Positions 10,726 through 18,764 of a stretch of 64,000 bases of DNA are shown here, piece by piece; within the stretch, counting starts at the first letter, position 1; every line of letters starts with the position of its first letter. The stretch comes from Rhodococcus koreensis (GTDB lineage Bacteria; Actinomycetota; Actinomycetes; Mycobacteriales; Mycobacteriaceae). The stretch is taken from contig NZ_FNSV01000005.1 of the NCBI RefSeq assembly GCF_900105905.1, forward strand, positions 372,001 through 436,000, in the 5' to 3' direction. The notes beneath the pieces were generated by a model, which saw only the letters and a list, made by a program, of their open reading frames with translations, was not told the origin of the DNA and searched no databases. The translations under genes and the position numbers were made by a program.

Positions 10726-10764
10726 CCGCTCGCCCCGATGGTTACCCGGCACCGGGGCGAGCGG
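10726..10764. terminator. Bidirectional hairpin terminator
   Basis: CCGCTCGCCCCG pairs perfectly with CGGGGCGAGCGG across a 15-base loop, between the convergent catalase and TetR genes. Confidence 0.8.
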
Positions 10765-10784
10765 ACGGACCGGCGAGGGCCCGG

Positions 10785-11519
10785 TCATGCCCTGGCTGGG
10801 GAGGCAGTGGTCTGGAAGCGGGCTTCGAGGCCGCCGATCGTGATGTCGAGGCCCTCGTCGAGAAGTTGCGCACCGTCGTAGTCTGCGAGTTCGGCAGCGA
10901 GGGAGCGCAACCGGGGAAACTTACTGCGCGGCAGGCGGTCCAGCCCGAGGCGGAGGACATCCTCCGACTCGTCGGGGTCCTCGATCAGTTCCTGGAGTTC
11001 GTCGAGAATGTGCCCTTGCAGGAACCCGAAGAACAGCCGGTAGGAGCGCAACGCATTCGGTGGGGAGAAGCCGGCCCGGATGAGCAGTTCGAGGAAGTCC
11101 TCGAGCGGGCGCAACGTGCCCGGGGGTCGTAGGCCCAGCGGTGTCGCGAGGGGGCGGGTCACCAACAGCGGAACGACATTGGGGTGCGCGAGTGCGAGGT
11201 CACGGTAGCGGTGCGCGAGCAGTCGCAGTTCCTGCGTCCAGTCCCGCGCGTCCGGGTCGATGACGAGTTCCCCGAGTACCAGTTCGACGACACCGTCGAG
11301 GAGCGCCGCCTTGTTCTCCGCGTAGCGGTACAGGCTCATCGCGTCCCGCTCGAGTGCCTGCGCCAACCGGCGCATCGACAGGGCGTCGGCGCCCTCGCGG
11401 TCGACGATCTCGAGGGCGGCGGCCAGCACCTGCTCGGTGCTCAGCCGGGTCAGACGGGTCCGAATCCGGGGACGGCCCTTCGGGGTAGTCGACTCGGCGG
11501 AGTCCGTGCGCGCACCCAT
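10785..11519 (-). CDS. TetR family transcriptional regulator
   Basis: 244 residues. N-terminal helix-turn-helix at about residues 25-75 (STEQVLAAALEIVDREG, ADALSMRRLAQALERDAMSL, YRYAENKAALLDGV). The rest matches the all-helical TetR_C ligand/dimerisation domain (LRLLAHRYRDLALAHPNVVP, SPPNALRSYRLFFGFLQGHI). A strong AAGGAGG site precedes the ATG. It is convergent with catalase and divergent from the small membrane protein operon starting at 11750. An inverted repeat at 11588-11613 overlaps the promoter between them, so it probably represses that operon and itself. Ligand unknown. Confidence 0.93.
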   Translation of the reverse strand: MGARTDSAESTTPKGRPRIRTRLTRLSTEQVLAAALEIVDREGADALSMRRLAQALERDAMSLYRYAENKAALLDGVVELVLGELVIDPDARDWTQELRLLAHRYRDLALAHPNVVPLLVTRPLATPLGLRPPGTLRPLEDFLELLIRAGFSPPNALRSYRLFFGFLQGHILDELQELIEDPDESEDVLRLGLDRLPRSKFPRLRSLAAELADYDGAQLLDEGLDITIGGLEARFQTTASPARA

Positions 11520-11587
11520 CGCTGCCTCCTTGATGTGGGACGGACCGTAAGAGCTGCGTTCACGCCGGATCCGTCTTATGCGGCCTC

Positions 11588-11629
11588 ACTACAGCGTACG
11601 CTTGCACTGTAGTTACTTGTGGGTATACT
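11588..11629 (+). promoter_or_regulatory. Sigma-70-type promoter overlapped by an inverted-repeat operator
   Basis: ACTACAG (11588-11594) and CTGTAGT (11607-11613) are perfect inverted arms 12 bases apart. The right arm overlaps TTGCAC (11602-11607), which with TATACT (11624-11629) across 16 bases forms a good housekeeping promoter pointing to the gene at 11750. This geometry fits repression by the adjacent TetR protein. Confidence 0.65.
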
Positions 11630-11749
11630 TGCGGGGTATGGGTTCGCTCCAGCAGAGGGTCGCGCTCACCGACGTCCACCTCATTCGAGGGGACGTACGT
11701 GGTGACCCGAATCTGCAAAACGTCGGGCACCCCATTGAAGGAGTCATTC

Positions 11750-12073
11750 ATGACCTCCACCAATCCCGCCACCCACGCCAACACCGGAGCCGTCGCTTCC
11801 GGTCCGCGCGCTCCTCTCGATCCGCGCCGCAGCACCGAGACGAAGGCCGCGTTCAAGACCACTGAGTTCTTCGTCTACATCGCCGCAGTCATCGCAGTCC
11901 TCATCGCCTCGTATCTGGTGCAGACGACCGACGCACACGAGGACTATTTCCGGGCGGACCGCGCCTGGTTCTACATCGTCATTCTGACGATCGCCTACAT
12001 CGTCAGCCGGGGCATCGCGAAGTCCGGAAGCCGTGAGCACTACACGGACACCGATCGGCACACCGGCGTCTAA
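11750..12073 (+). CDS. Small membrane protein with two transmembrane helices
   Basis: 107 residues from the ATG at 11750 with AAGGAG upstream. The first 45 residues are polar and Ala/Thr/Pro-rich. Two hydrophobic helices follow (FFVYIAAVIAVLIASYLV and AWFYIVILTIAYIVSRGIA) joined by an acidic loop (TTDAHEDYFRADR), then a short polar tail. Family not recognised. It is first in a run of same-strand genes (to 15060) that includes a helical ferritin-like/phasin-like protein, a CsbD protein and a coiled-coil protein, so a role at the envelope under stress is plausible but unproven. Confidence 0.75.
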   Translation: MTSTNPATHANTGAVASGPRAPLDPRRSTETKAAFKTTEFFVYIAAVIAVLIASYLVQTTDAHEDYFRADRAWFYIVILTIAYIVSRGIAKSGSREHYTDTDRHTGV

Positions 12074-12129
12074 TCCTTCTCGTAGCGCGGGGTACCGGCG
12101 CCACATTTGCCAGGCTCCGCGTCACGTCG

Positions 12130-12441
12130 ATGGTCGATCGACTCCGCGGCACCCTTCGTCCGAGGAGCATCCGTGCCCCAGACAGTTGGATCAAAATCTT
12201 GTCAGAATTGTTCTCACCCTTGTTCATTGACGGTGTAACCCCGTCGCCTATCGATACCGCTCACGCCGGGCACCCGTCCCTGGTGGAACTACCCGGCGTG
12301 CGGCGTGTCCTCGACCTCGCGGCGCTCACCATGTTGTCGGTTGCCGTGGCCGCCACGACGTCGCTCACAGTTGCAACCCTCGGTCTGCTCTGCGTGATCG
12401 GCGCCCGGGCTGCGTTGCGCCGCAGCCTGACTGACCGATAA
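12130..12441 (+). CDS. Small hydrophobic protein, start uncertain
   Basis: Up to 103 residues. The C-terminal half is a hydrophobic hairpin (VLDLAALTMLSVAVAATTSL, TVATLGLLCVIGARAAL) ending in a basic tail. The N-terminal 35 residues (to FSPLFIDGVTPSP) are less convincing, with lower GC at third positions, and the true start may be later; GTG at VELPGVRRV is one option. It lies in the 11750-15060 run, 14 bases before the next gene. No family recognised. Confidence 0.55.
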   Translation: MVDRLRGTLRPRSIRAPDSWIKILSELFSPLFIDGVTPSPIDTAHAGHPSLVELPGVRRVLDLAALTMLSVAVAATTSLTVATLGLLCVIGARAALRRSLTDR

Positions 12442-12455
12442 GAAAGGTTCATCCC

Positions 12456-12866
12456 ATGTGGATTCTCGTCAGCCGTCCGCTCCGCCGATGGAAGATGATC
12501 GTTCTCGCCCTCCCGCTGGTGGCCGCCGTACTGTCCCGACTCGGTCACCACCTCGAACGCCGCGCCGGCACACCGACCACCGCATCGCGCGGGCTGCTCG
12601 GAATCTCGCGGTTCGCCCGCCGCCGGGCCGGCGCCGAGGACGCCACCACGCGTCCGGCCGGCGCACACCCGACTCACTCGACTCACTCGACTCACTCGAC
12701 CTCAGGAGTAATGCATGAGCGACAACACCGCCACAGTGATCAACCAGCTGCGAATCGTACTGGACCTGACGCACAACGAAATTCAGGTCGCCGAGACCCG
12801 GATCGCGCAAGCCCGAACAGAAGCGGTCCGCCAGGAGCTGTCGCAGAATGCCGACAATGCGCGTGA
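12456..12866 (+). CDS. Small membrane-associated protein with THS repeat tail, possibly frameshifted
   Basis: MWILVSRPLRRWKMIVLALP is a convincing membrane-anchored start, followed by a basic region. From about residue 70 the text is a THSTHSTHS repeat encoded by three copies of a 9-bp unit (12671-12697). The frame then runs 150 bases into the next gene at 12715, where codon bias clearly belongs to that gene. A slip in the repeat may have moved the natural stop, so the last 50 residues are doubtful. Function unknown. Confidence 0.5.
   Translation: MWILVSRPLRRWKMIVLALPLVAAVLSRLGHHLERRAGTPTTASRGLLGISRFARRRAGAEDATTRPAGAHPTHSTHSTHSTSGVMHERQHRHSDQPAANRTGPDAQRNSGRRDPDRASPNRSGPPGAVAECRQCA
12671..12700 (+). 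repeat. 9-bp tandem repeat (GACTCACTC x3)
   Basis: Three exact copies of GACTCACTC plus GAC, coding THS repeats at the end of the small membrane gene and lying just before the ribosome site of the 12715 gene. It is a potential length-variable tract. Confidence 0.85.
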
Positions 12867-13674
12867 GCGCGCCGGCGCCGTGGAGGAAGCGATCCGGGAC
12901 CTCGGTGGACTTCCCGACGTCGTGGGCCCGCTGTTCGGTCGCGCGACCGCGATGGTGAAGGCGATGGCCGAGCAAGCCCAACCGTTCGACGAGGCCCTGC
13001 TCGGTGATCTGATCCTCGAACACCAGCTCCTCGACCGGGCGCGCTACCTCCGCGCACTGGGAACCGCGTCACAGCACAACAGCGTCATTACACTGGCCGC
13101 ACGATTGATCACCGCCCACACCGCCACGGTCGAATGGTTGACGACGGTGCTGGCGGAGGACGCCCTCGGGGGCCCGGCGGCATTGCGACGCACCCCGATG
13201 CAGGCCGCGATCGGGACCGCGATCCGGTTGATCAACGTCCCGGCGACGTGGTCGGCGCGCGGAATCGATCGCGCCATCGACACCGTCCGGGCCACCCCGG
13301 ACCGGATCGGTGCGCTTCTGAGCCGCGGCGCCCACGCCGGTGACGTGGCCACCAAGACGCTCGTCGCCAGCCGCGACGCGGCACTCGAGTCGGCCGAAGA
13401 GGTGACCCGCCGAGAAGGCGCATCCGGTGTCGCGGATGCCATCCGCAATGCCCGAACCGTCAATGGTTCTCTCGAGGACGAAGAGCTCCCGATCTCCGAC
13501 TACACCGAACTCAACGTCTCCGGTGCGGTGGCCGCGGTGACGGAACTCACCGTACCTGGCGATATTCGCATCATCATCGCCCACGAAGAGGCGAACAAGA
13601 ACCGCCACGGGGTGGTATCGGCAGCGCAGACCCGCCTCGCCGCCATCGCGCAGGAAGTCGTCGGCATCAACTGA
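12715..13674 (+). CDS. Helical ferritin-like/phasin-like paralogue A
   Basis: 319 residues. One of three paralogues in the window (also 45798-46769 and 54615-55583), alignable end to end with high identity. The N-terminal 150 residues are a predicted helical bundle with recurring acidic and His residues (NEIQVAETRIAQARTEAVRQ, LGDLILEHQLLDRARYLRAL, ITAHTATVEWLTTVLAEDAL), which resembles ferritin-like four-helix proteins. The middle is amphipathic (ALLSRGAHAGDVATKTL). The C-terminal 60 residues hold a conserved ISDYTELNVSGAVAAVTEL and AHEEANKNRHGVVSAAQTRL motif also known from actinobacterial lipid-droplet/phasin-type proteins. I do not recognise a named family. In this operon copy the upstream genes are membrane proteins and the downstream ones a CsbD protein and a coiled-coil protein. 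Confidence 0.8.
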   Translation: MSDNTATVINQLRIVLDLTHNEIQVAETRIAQARTEAVRQELSQNADNARERAGAVEEAIRDLGGLPDVVGPLFGRATAMVKAMAEQAQPFDEALLGDLILEHQLLDRARYLRALGTASQHNSVITLAARLITAHTATVEWLTTVLAEDALGGPAALRRTPMQAAIGTAIRLINVPATWSARGIDRAIDTVRATPDRIGALLSRGAHAGDVATKTLVASRDAALESAEEVTRREGASGVADAIRNARTVNGSLEDEELPISDYTELNVSGAVAAVTELTVPGDIRIIIAHEEANKNRHGVVSAAQTRLAAIAQEVVGIN

Positions 13675-13788
13675 TCAGACGTGGGCGCCCGCAGGCCGAA
13701 CCGCGTCGACGCGATGAGGGCCGTCTGGCGCCACCCCACACGCGGGTGGCGGAACCGTCGCCCGCCCGAATACCAGGAGAACATTCTC

Positions 13789-14346
13789 ATGAATGAGCAG
13801 AACACGTCCGGACAAGCGCGCAAGGGCCTCCTCGACTCGGTCAAGGGCAAGGTGAAGGAAGTGGCCGGGGCCGTGACCGGCAACGACTCTCTGACCACCG
13901 AGGGGCAGCTGCAACAGGCGCAGGCCCAGCAACGCAAAGAGGCGAACAGCGCCGAGGCCGTGGCCCGCGCGGAAACCTCGCAGGCCGCAGAGGAACTCGG
14001 CCAGGTGCGCCGCGCCAGTGCCGAGGAACGCGCTGCGATCGGTGCGGAGACGGCGGCCGCCGAAGACGCTGCCCGCAACCGGCAGCACGCCGAGCACCAG
14101 GCCGCGGAGCAGAACCAGCACCGCCACGTCGCGCAGGAGCAGTCCCGCGCGGCGGCCGACGCCCGCGACGAGGCGGCCCGCGCGGAAACCGCCGAACGAG
14201 CGAAGACGGCCGCCGCCGCCGAAGAAGCCGTCGACGCCACCGACGAACACCGGCGGGCTGTCCGTGAGGCGAACGCCGCCCGCGACGAGGCGGAACGAGT
14301 TCGGCGCGCCGCCGAGGGCCTCACCGGCGACGCCGGCCTGTCCTGA
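13789..14346 (+). CDS. CsbD-like stress protein with long charged helix
   Basis: 185 residues from the ATG at 13789 (AGGAGA upstream). The first 40 residues contain the CsbD signature (SVKGKVKEVAGAVTGNDSLT, TEGQLQQAQAQQ). The remaining 140 are Ala/Glu/Arg/Gln-rich with heptad periodicity (AAEELGQVRRASAEERAAIG, AARNRQHAEHQAAEQNQ), predicted to be a long helix or coiled coil. A shorter CsbD protein lies at 37890. CsbD genes are general-stress genes in Bacillus and Actinobacteria; the biochemical role is not established. It is followed 31 bases later by another coiled-coil gene. Confidence 0.85.
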   Translation: MNEQNTSGQARKGLLDSVKGKVKEVAGAVTGNDSLTTEGQLQQAQAQQRKEANSAEAVARAETSQAAEELGQVRRASAEERAAIGAETAAAEDAARNRQHAEHQAAEQNQHRHVAQEQSRAAADARDEAARAETAERAKTAAAAEEAVDATDEHRRAVREANAARDEAERVRRAAEGLTGDAGLS

Positions 14347-14376
14347 TCCACTCCCCACGAATCATCGGAGATTGTC

Positions 14377-15060
14377 ATGAACATCCTCACCGTCCCCGTC
14401 ACCATCTTGCGGTTGCAGTACACGATCCTGCGGATTCCTCTGCAACTCGTCGAAGACCAGTTGATGTCCCGGCTGGCCACCGAATCACCGGCCCGGCTGA
14501 TGTACGAACGCACCCTCGGCGTACTCGACGGCGCCGTCGGTGGTGCACTCGGCGACCGTGACACCGAGCGGCGCGGTGAGGCACTCACCGAGCGCAGCGA
14601 CGCACTGGCCCGGGCGGCCGAACTCGAACAGGAGGCGGCGCGTACCGAGGCCGAGGCCGACACGGAGCTGGAGACCAAGCGCAAGCAGGTCCACCAGGAG
14701 CAGGAGGCGGCGCGGGAGGCCAAGCAGCGCGACGTCGAACAGGCCCACCGGCGTGAGGACGAGCGCAAACAAGCCGCCGAGCGGGACGCCGAGCAACGCA
14801 CACAGGTCGCGAAAAAGAACGCCGATCAACTTGCCGCCCAACGCACCCGAACTGCGGAGGCCGAGCATCGCGCCGAGCAGACCACACTCCGGGAAGCGGA
14901 GAAGGCGGCGGCAGCGCCGGCCAAGGCCCAGCTGAAGGACGCCGCGAACAAACAGGACGAGGCAGCCGACAAACGCGCTCGCGCCGACCGGGTGGAGAAA
15001 CTGGCCGAAGCGGAAAAGGCCAAGCGCCGCACCGAGACGGCAGCCAACGGGCAACGCTGA
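14377..15060 (+). CDS. Coiled-coil protein with conserved N-terminal amphipathic segment (paralogue of 23424)
   Basis: 227 residues. It begins MNILTVPVTILRLQYTILRI, then PLQLVEDQLMSRLATESPAR, closely matching the protein at 23424-24029 (MNILTALPLAMLRVQYTIVR, PLHLIDDHVIAHLAPVSPAR). From residue 60 it is a long, strongly charged coiled coil (EAREAKQRDVEQAHRRED, AKKNADQLAAQRTRTAEAEH). Such proteins are often labelled 'IF2 family' only because of composition; there is no GTPase domain. The conserved start could dock on a membrane or lipid surface, and the coiled coil could form a scaffold. Last gene of the 11750-15060 run. Confidence 0.8.
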   Translation: MNILTVPVTILRLQYTILRIPLQLVEDQLMSRLATESPARLMYERTLGVLDGAVGGALGDRDTERRGEALTERSDALARAAELEQEAARTEAEADTELETKRKQVHQEQEAAREAKQRDVEQAHRREDERKQAAERDAEQRTQVAKKNADQLAAQRTRTAEAEHRAEQTTLREAEKAAAAPAKAQLKDAANKQDEAADKRARADRVEKLAEAEKAKRRTETAANGQR

Positions 15061-15407
15061 CCAACCAGCATGTGCGGTCCTGGCCGCCGATCACAGAACA
15101 TGGCCGTCTCGCCGATGATCCGCTGCGGTGAAACAGCCGCGGCGCGGCCGCCGGTCGGCCTTGCGGCCGCGCAGGATTGTTTCCGGTCGCAGCTGGGTAC
15201 CTCGGATACACGTCGTCACCCGTGTCCGGACGCGGTGACCGGCGAGGCTCCCCCGGTTCAGCCAATAGCCGGCGGGGCCGCCCCACGCAGTACCGGAGGC
15301 ACGGTCTCGGCGCGTCTGAGCCGAAGACCAGCGGGGCTGCCACAAGGGTTATTACAGTCCGAGGGAGCGCACCAGAGATGTTGCGCGGGAGAGATGGTGG
15401 AGGACAG
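15061..15407. other. Gene-free stretch
   Basis: No convincing gene. A GGGTAC near 15195 lacks a properly spaced upstream element. Confidence 0.45.
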
Positions 15408-15521
15408 ATGCTCAACGTGGTGTTGTTGGTGATCGTGCTCGCAGCAGGCATGGCGGGTGTCTCCGCGCTTCACCGTATCAGTCGCCGGAGTGCACCCCAG
15501 GCGTACCGGAGTGCACCGTAG
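15408..15521 (+). CDS. Small single-pass membrane peptide
   Basis: 37 residues: MLNVVLLVIVLAAGMAGVSA followed by a basic tail (LHRISRRS). GGAGG lies 6 bases before the ATG. A related peptide is encoded at 62715 (MTNIALLILVIVPGLAASRA), sharing the N-x-x-LL-x-x-V start, the Gly-Met/Leu-Ala kink and a polar tail, which supports it as a real small gene. Role unknown. Confidence 0.6.
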   Translation: MLNVVLLVIVLAAGMAGVSALHRISRRSAPQAYRSAP

Positions 15522-15549
15522 AGGACCGGGGTAGCGTAGAGGACCACGC

Positions 15550-16014
15550 ATGAGTGGCTGCGACGAGCGTGCGGAATGGATCTCGGCGACAGCGCGCGGT
15601 CGGCGACTCACCCTCGCTACCGCGGAATCACTGACCGGCGGGAGAATCTCGTCCGTTCTCGGTGCCGCACCGTCGTCATCCGAGTGGTATCGGGGCAGCA
15701 TCGTCGCCTATGCCAGTTCGGTGAAACATGGGCTGCTGCGAGTTCCCGACGGCCCGGTGGTCAGCGAACCCAGTGCGCGGGCGATGGCGACGACGGTTGC
15801 GGAGTTGCTCGGCGCGGATCTGGCGGTGGCGGTCACCGGGGCCGGCGGACCGGGGCCGCAGGACGGACAACCACCGGGCACGGTGTGGTTCGGGGTCTTC
15901 AGTGGCGGCGTCGTACGCACCGAACTGCGGCACTTCGACGGTGAACCCGCCGACGTGGTGGCGGCGACCACTGCCCATGCCCTGTTCCTGCTCGAAGACG
16001 CGCTCCGCCGGTAG
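15550..16014 (+). CDS. CinA C-terminal domain / nicotinamide-nucleotide amidohydrolase family protein
   Basis: 154 residues, a stand-alone CinA C-terminal domain (PncC type). It has TLATAESLTGGRISSVLG (catalytic-site Ser/Lys-type helix start), the SIVAYASSVKHGLLRVPD strand, SARAMATTVAELLGADLAVA and VTGAGGPGPQDGQPPGTVWF. PncC converts nicotinamide mononucleotide to nicotinic acid mononucleotide in the pyridine nucleotide cycle. The family's usual GGPTG is GGPGP here, and the segment is otherwise intact. It is followed 42 bases later by a methyltransferase on the same strand. Confidence 0.85.
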   Translation: MSGCDERAEWISATARGRRLTLATAESLTGGRISSVLGAAPSSSEWYRGSIVAYASSVKHGLLRVPDGPVVSEPSARAMATTVAELLGADLAVAVTGAGGPGPQDGQPPGTVWFGVFSGGVVRTELRHFDGEPADVVAATTAHALFLLEDALRR

Positions 16015-16056
16015 GGCGCGCAGTGGTGTCGGTTCGGAAGCCGTGAGGAGTGGTCG

Positions 16057-16719
16057 ATGTTGCTACGGATCCCGGGTGTCTATCCACCACAGGACGATAC
16101 GCGGCTGCTCGCCGACGCGTTGGCCGAGCAGCCTTTCGATGCACGCACACGGGTCCTCGACATCTGCACCGGCACCGGAGCGCTCGCCCTACGGGTGGCC
16201 GAACTCGGGGCCGGCACGGTCACCGCGATCGCCATCTCCCGCCGCGCCGTGCTCACCGCCCGGCTCAACGCTCGCATACGCGGATGCACGATCCGGGTGC
16301 TGCAGGGCAACCTCACTGCACCCGTCCGCGGGGAACACTTCGATCTGGTGATCTCCAACCCGCCCTACGTGCCCTACGTGCCCGCCGAGGACGACCGGAT
16401 TCCCGGCATCGGCATGGCGCGCGCGTGGGATGCCGGCACCGACGGGCGAGCGCTCCTCGACCGGATCTGCGCGCAGGCACCGGATGTCCTCGCGCCGGGG
16501 GGAACACTGCTTCTCGCCCAGTCGGCGCTGAGCGGCGTGGGCAAGACCCAGGTGATGCTCGAAGAACAGGGCTTGCAGGTCGATGTCGTCGCCCGGCGGG
16601 AGATTCCCTTCGGCCCCGTCCTGACCGGACGTCGCCGCATGCTCGCAGCCCGCGGGATCATCACCGCCGGTCAGCGCAACGAAGAGATTGTGGTGATCCG
16701 CGGCCGTCAGCACGCATAG
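16057..16719 (+). CDS. HemK/PrmC-related N5-glutamine-type methyltransferase
   Basis: 220 residues. It has the SAM motif I (RVLDICTGTGALALRVAELG) and the NPPY motif (DLVISNPPYVPYVPAEDD) that defines the N6-adenine/N5-glutamine methyltransferases. The architecture (no N-terminal PrmC helical domain, about 220 residues, DGRALLDRICAQAPDVLAPG) matches the HemK2/YtxA-like short branch. The substrate could be a release factor Gln or a small molecule. GAGGAG lies before the ATG. It converges on the catalase-like gene at 16738. Confidence 0.85.
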   Translation: MLLRIPGVYPPQDDTRLLADALAEQPFDARTRVLDICTGTGALALRVAELGAGTVTAIAISRRAVLTARLNARIRGCTIRVLQGNLTAPVRGEHFDLVISNPPYVPYVPAEDDRIPGIGMARAWDAGTDGRALLDRICAQAPDVLAPGGTLLLAQSALSGVGKTQVMLEEQGLQVDVVARREIPFGPVLTGRRRMLAARGIITAGQRNEEIVVIRGRQHA

Positions 16720-16737
16720 ACGCTCCCGGCGACGGGT

Positions 16738-17475
16738 CTACGGTGACGGGTCACCGCGGCCGCGGCGGCTTCCCCGGTATGCGCCGACCCGCACCCCGGC
16801 GAGCCAGGCGGGGCGCATCGCCAACCCCGGTGGGCAGTTCAGTACCGGGTCGAAGGTGGGTTGTTCGTCGTCCGGCAGTTCCCGCACCTGTGTCAGCGTC
16901 ACCTGCCCGGCCGGGACGGGCGAACCGGTCATCGAGACGAGCTCGAGCCGAAACCTCAGTGGCGCTACCGCGATCGATTCGCGCAGCGCGTCCAGCGGCG
17001 TCGACGCCGGATGCGGGCCGACCGGGACGGCCAGCACCCACCTGGTGTCCGCACCGTTCGACGAATAGGGCATCAGGCTGCTGTACCGGGCGGCGCCCCA
17101 ACTCGCCGCGGGGAGCGGGAGGACCCGGGTCGCCGCGGAGGTGCCCGAGCTGGCCAGCAGCAGATCCCACTCGGTCTCGACCGGGTCGAGCGGAATCTTC
17201 AGCGCGAGCCCGAGCACGTCCGGTACTCGCGACGGGGTTCCCACTCCCCCGGACAGCCTCGCCACCACATTGATCGGTGTTCCCGTCGGCAGCGTCCACC
17301 ACCGGGTGTGCAACTCGAGGTGTCCGGTGGCGACCAGGCCGCGCGGGTGGAAGACCCGGGCGCCGCCGCGTACCGCGGCGGCGATCCGGAACGGCAGACC
17401 CACCAGCACCGTCCGAACCGTCTTTCGGGTCTGCTCTGCCAGTTCCACAGCTCGCGTTCCTTCCCGCTGTTCCAT
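16738..17475 (-). CDS. Catalase-superfamily-like protein of unknown activity
   Basis: 245 residues. The central text FHPRGLVATGHLELHTRWWT, then INVVARLSGGVGTPSRVPDV, then LGLALKIPLD resembles the strand order of the catalase core (R-F-SGG-GTPD--PDV-G-ALK). It lacks a clear distal His-Asn pair and proximal Tyr motif and is far shorter than true catalases. Heme binding is possible but not shown. It starts 11 bases after the hemerythrin stop codon, so the two form an operon under the SigF-like promoter at 18053-18077. A 64-base remnant of a second copy occurs at 28861. Confidence 0.65.
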   Translation of the reverse strand: MEQREGTRAVELAEQTRKTVRTVLVGLPFRIAAAVRGGARVFHPRGLVATGHLELHTRWWTLPTGTPINVVARLSGGVGTPSRVPDVLGLALKIPLDPVETEWDLLLASSGTSAATRVLPLPAASWGAARYSSLMPYSSNGADTRWVLAVPVGPHPASTPLDALRESIAVAPLRFRLELVSMTGSPVPAGQVTLTQVRELPDDEQPTFDPVLNCPPGLAMRPAWLAGVRVGAYRGSRRGRGDPSP

Positions 17476-17486
17476 CCGCTCGATCC

Positions 17487-17987
17487 CTACTCGAGTACGG
17501 CGTCGACCGTCTTCTTCAGCGCCGACGGTTGGGCGGGCGAGGTGGGCGCCTTCCCCTTCAATTCGAGCAACCGCTCCCCGATCTCCTGAAGCTTCTTACG
17601 TCCCAGCTCTTCTCGCACCTTGGGGAACCACTCCTGCTCTTCTTCGTCGATGTGGTGCTCGACGTTCTCGATCAGGACGGTGGTCTTCGCGTCGAAGCGT
17701 TCATCGTCCGGTGTCATCGCGGCGAGTTCGACGACCAGCACGTCCGCGACATGGTGCTCTTCGTAGGATTCGAGGATGTCGTCCTCGAGGTCCGGGGCGA
17801 GCTCACGGACCTTCGGGTACATGCCCTCGTTCTCGATGTAGGTGTGCACCGTCAGCGCCTCGATGATCTTGTTCACGATCCGGCCCTTCTCCACCTCGGC
17901 GTCCGATCCGGCACCGCGGAAGTCACGGAACAGCTTCCTGATCTGTTTGTGGTCGCTCTTCAGGAGCACGATCGCATCAGTCGACAT
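17487..17987 (-). CDS. Hemerythrin HHE domain protein
   Basis: 166 residues, with the hemerythrin-like pattern of metal ligands: LLKSDHKQIRKLF, ALTVHTYIENEGMYPKV, SYEEHHVADVLVVEL and IENVEHHIDEEEQEWFPKV, which supply the His/Glu set for a di-iron centre in a four-helix bundle. The C-terminal tail (GKAPTSPAQPSALKK) is flexible. Proteins of this type bind O2, NO or peroxide and are induced by stress in Actinobacteria. GGAGG precedes the ATG. First gene of a two-gene operon with the catalase-like gene, with a SigF-like promoter 66 bases upstream. Confidence 0.95.
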   Translation of the reverse strand: MSTDAIVLLKSDHKQIRKLFRDFRGAGSDAEVEKGRIVNKIIEALTVHTYIENEGMYPKVRELAPDLEDDILESYEEHHVADVLVVELAAMTPDDERFDAKTTVLIENVEHHIDEEEQEWFPKVREELGRKKLQEIGERLLELKGKAPTSPAQPSALKKTVDAVLE

Positions 17988-18052
17988 GGGTACCTCCTAC
18001 TAGGTTCGGGGTGACGTGCGCATCGCCGGCGCCAGGTCGTCGTCACAACGAT

Positions 18053-18077
18053 TTACCCACTCACCACCATCACTAAC
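18053..18077 (-). promoter_or_regulatory. SigF/SigB-like promoter for the hemerythrin operon
   Basis: On the reverse strand: GTTA, 15 bases, GGGTAA, ending 66 bases before the hemerythrin ATG. The spacing matches the other candidates in this window. Confidence 0.65.
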
Positions 18078-18241
18078 ACGGGTCCGCCGCATCCGCGGAG
18101 AACCCCACTCGGCAGGTGCGTGGCAGTCGCGCCGGCGCTCCCGCTCGCCGAGCCCGCCTGAGACACATCGCCTTCCTGCCGGGACCCGACCCGGGGATCA
18201 AACGCCGGCGAATACCCGTGACGATCGGGCGTGCGAACCCC

Positions 18242-18724
18242 TCAGGTATCGGCCGAGATCGTCCGCGGGTCCTCGCAGAGTCCTCCACCGCAGTCATTCC
18301 ACATCACCGCGATCAGATCCACCCCGCCGACGGTGAACACCGACGCCGCGGCATGGACCCATAACCAGTCCCCGCCGCGGTGCCGAAGCCGGAAGAACGT
18401 GGTGCGAGAGGCCGCGCCGCCGCTAATGCCGCGCAGGAAGCGGCGCCATCGGGGAGTGTCGGACGGCAACAACAACCACTCGTAGTGACCGACCAGCTGC
18501 TCCACGCGATATCCGAGAAGGTCGGCGGACGCGGGGTTGGCGAACAGCAACCGGCGCTGACTGTCGAAGACACACAACGGCTGCGGTAGCACCGTGAACA
18601 GTGCCTCGAGCACCTCGCTGCGGCACGGAGTCGTAGACGGGCCGTCCGACACCGGCGGGGAGATGAAGGAATGGCCGTTCGGCCGGATGGAGGGCATCAT
18701 GGGAACCGACTGATCTTCCAACAC
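18242..18724 (-). CDS. Single PAS domain protein
   Basis: 160 residues from the GTG at 18724, chosen because GAGGAG lies 5-6 bases upstream and the SigF-like promoter is 40 bases further up. Residues about 38-150 form a PAS domain: EVLEALFTVLPQPLCVFDSQ, RRLLFANPASADLLGYRVEQ, LVGHYEWLLLPSDTPRW and LRHRGGDWLWVHAAASVFTV. No output domain follows, so it probably acts by binding a partner, for example an ANTAR or STAS/ATPase protein. Ligand unknown. Confidence 0.85.
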   Translation of the reverse strand: MLEDQSVPMMPSIRPNGHSFISPPVSDGPSTTPCRSEVLEALFTVLPQPLCVFDSQRRLLFANPASADLLGYRVEQLVGHYEWLLLPSDTPRWRRFLRGISGGAASRTTFFRLRHRGGDWLWVHAAASVFTVGGVDLIAVMWNDCGGGLCEDPRTISADT

Positions 18725-18764
18725 ACATGCTCCTCGTCGCCGCCGCGGACTACTGAGCTTTTGC

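Noticed and set aside
13500..14801. 433-residue reverse frame rich in Ser/Ala/Arg
   Set aside because: Antisense to the CsbD and coiled-coil genes; composition reflects their Ala/Glu/Arg codons.
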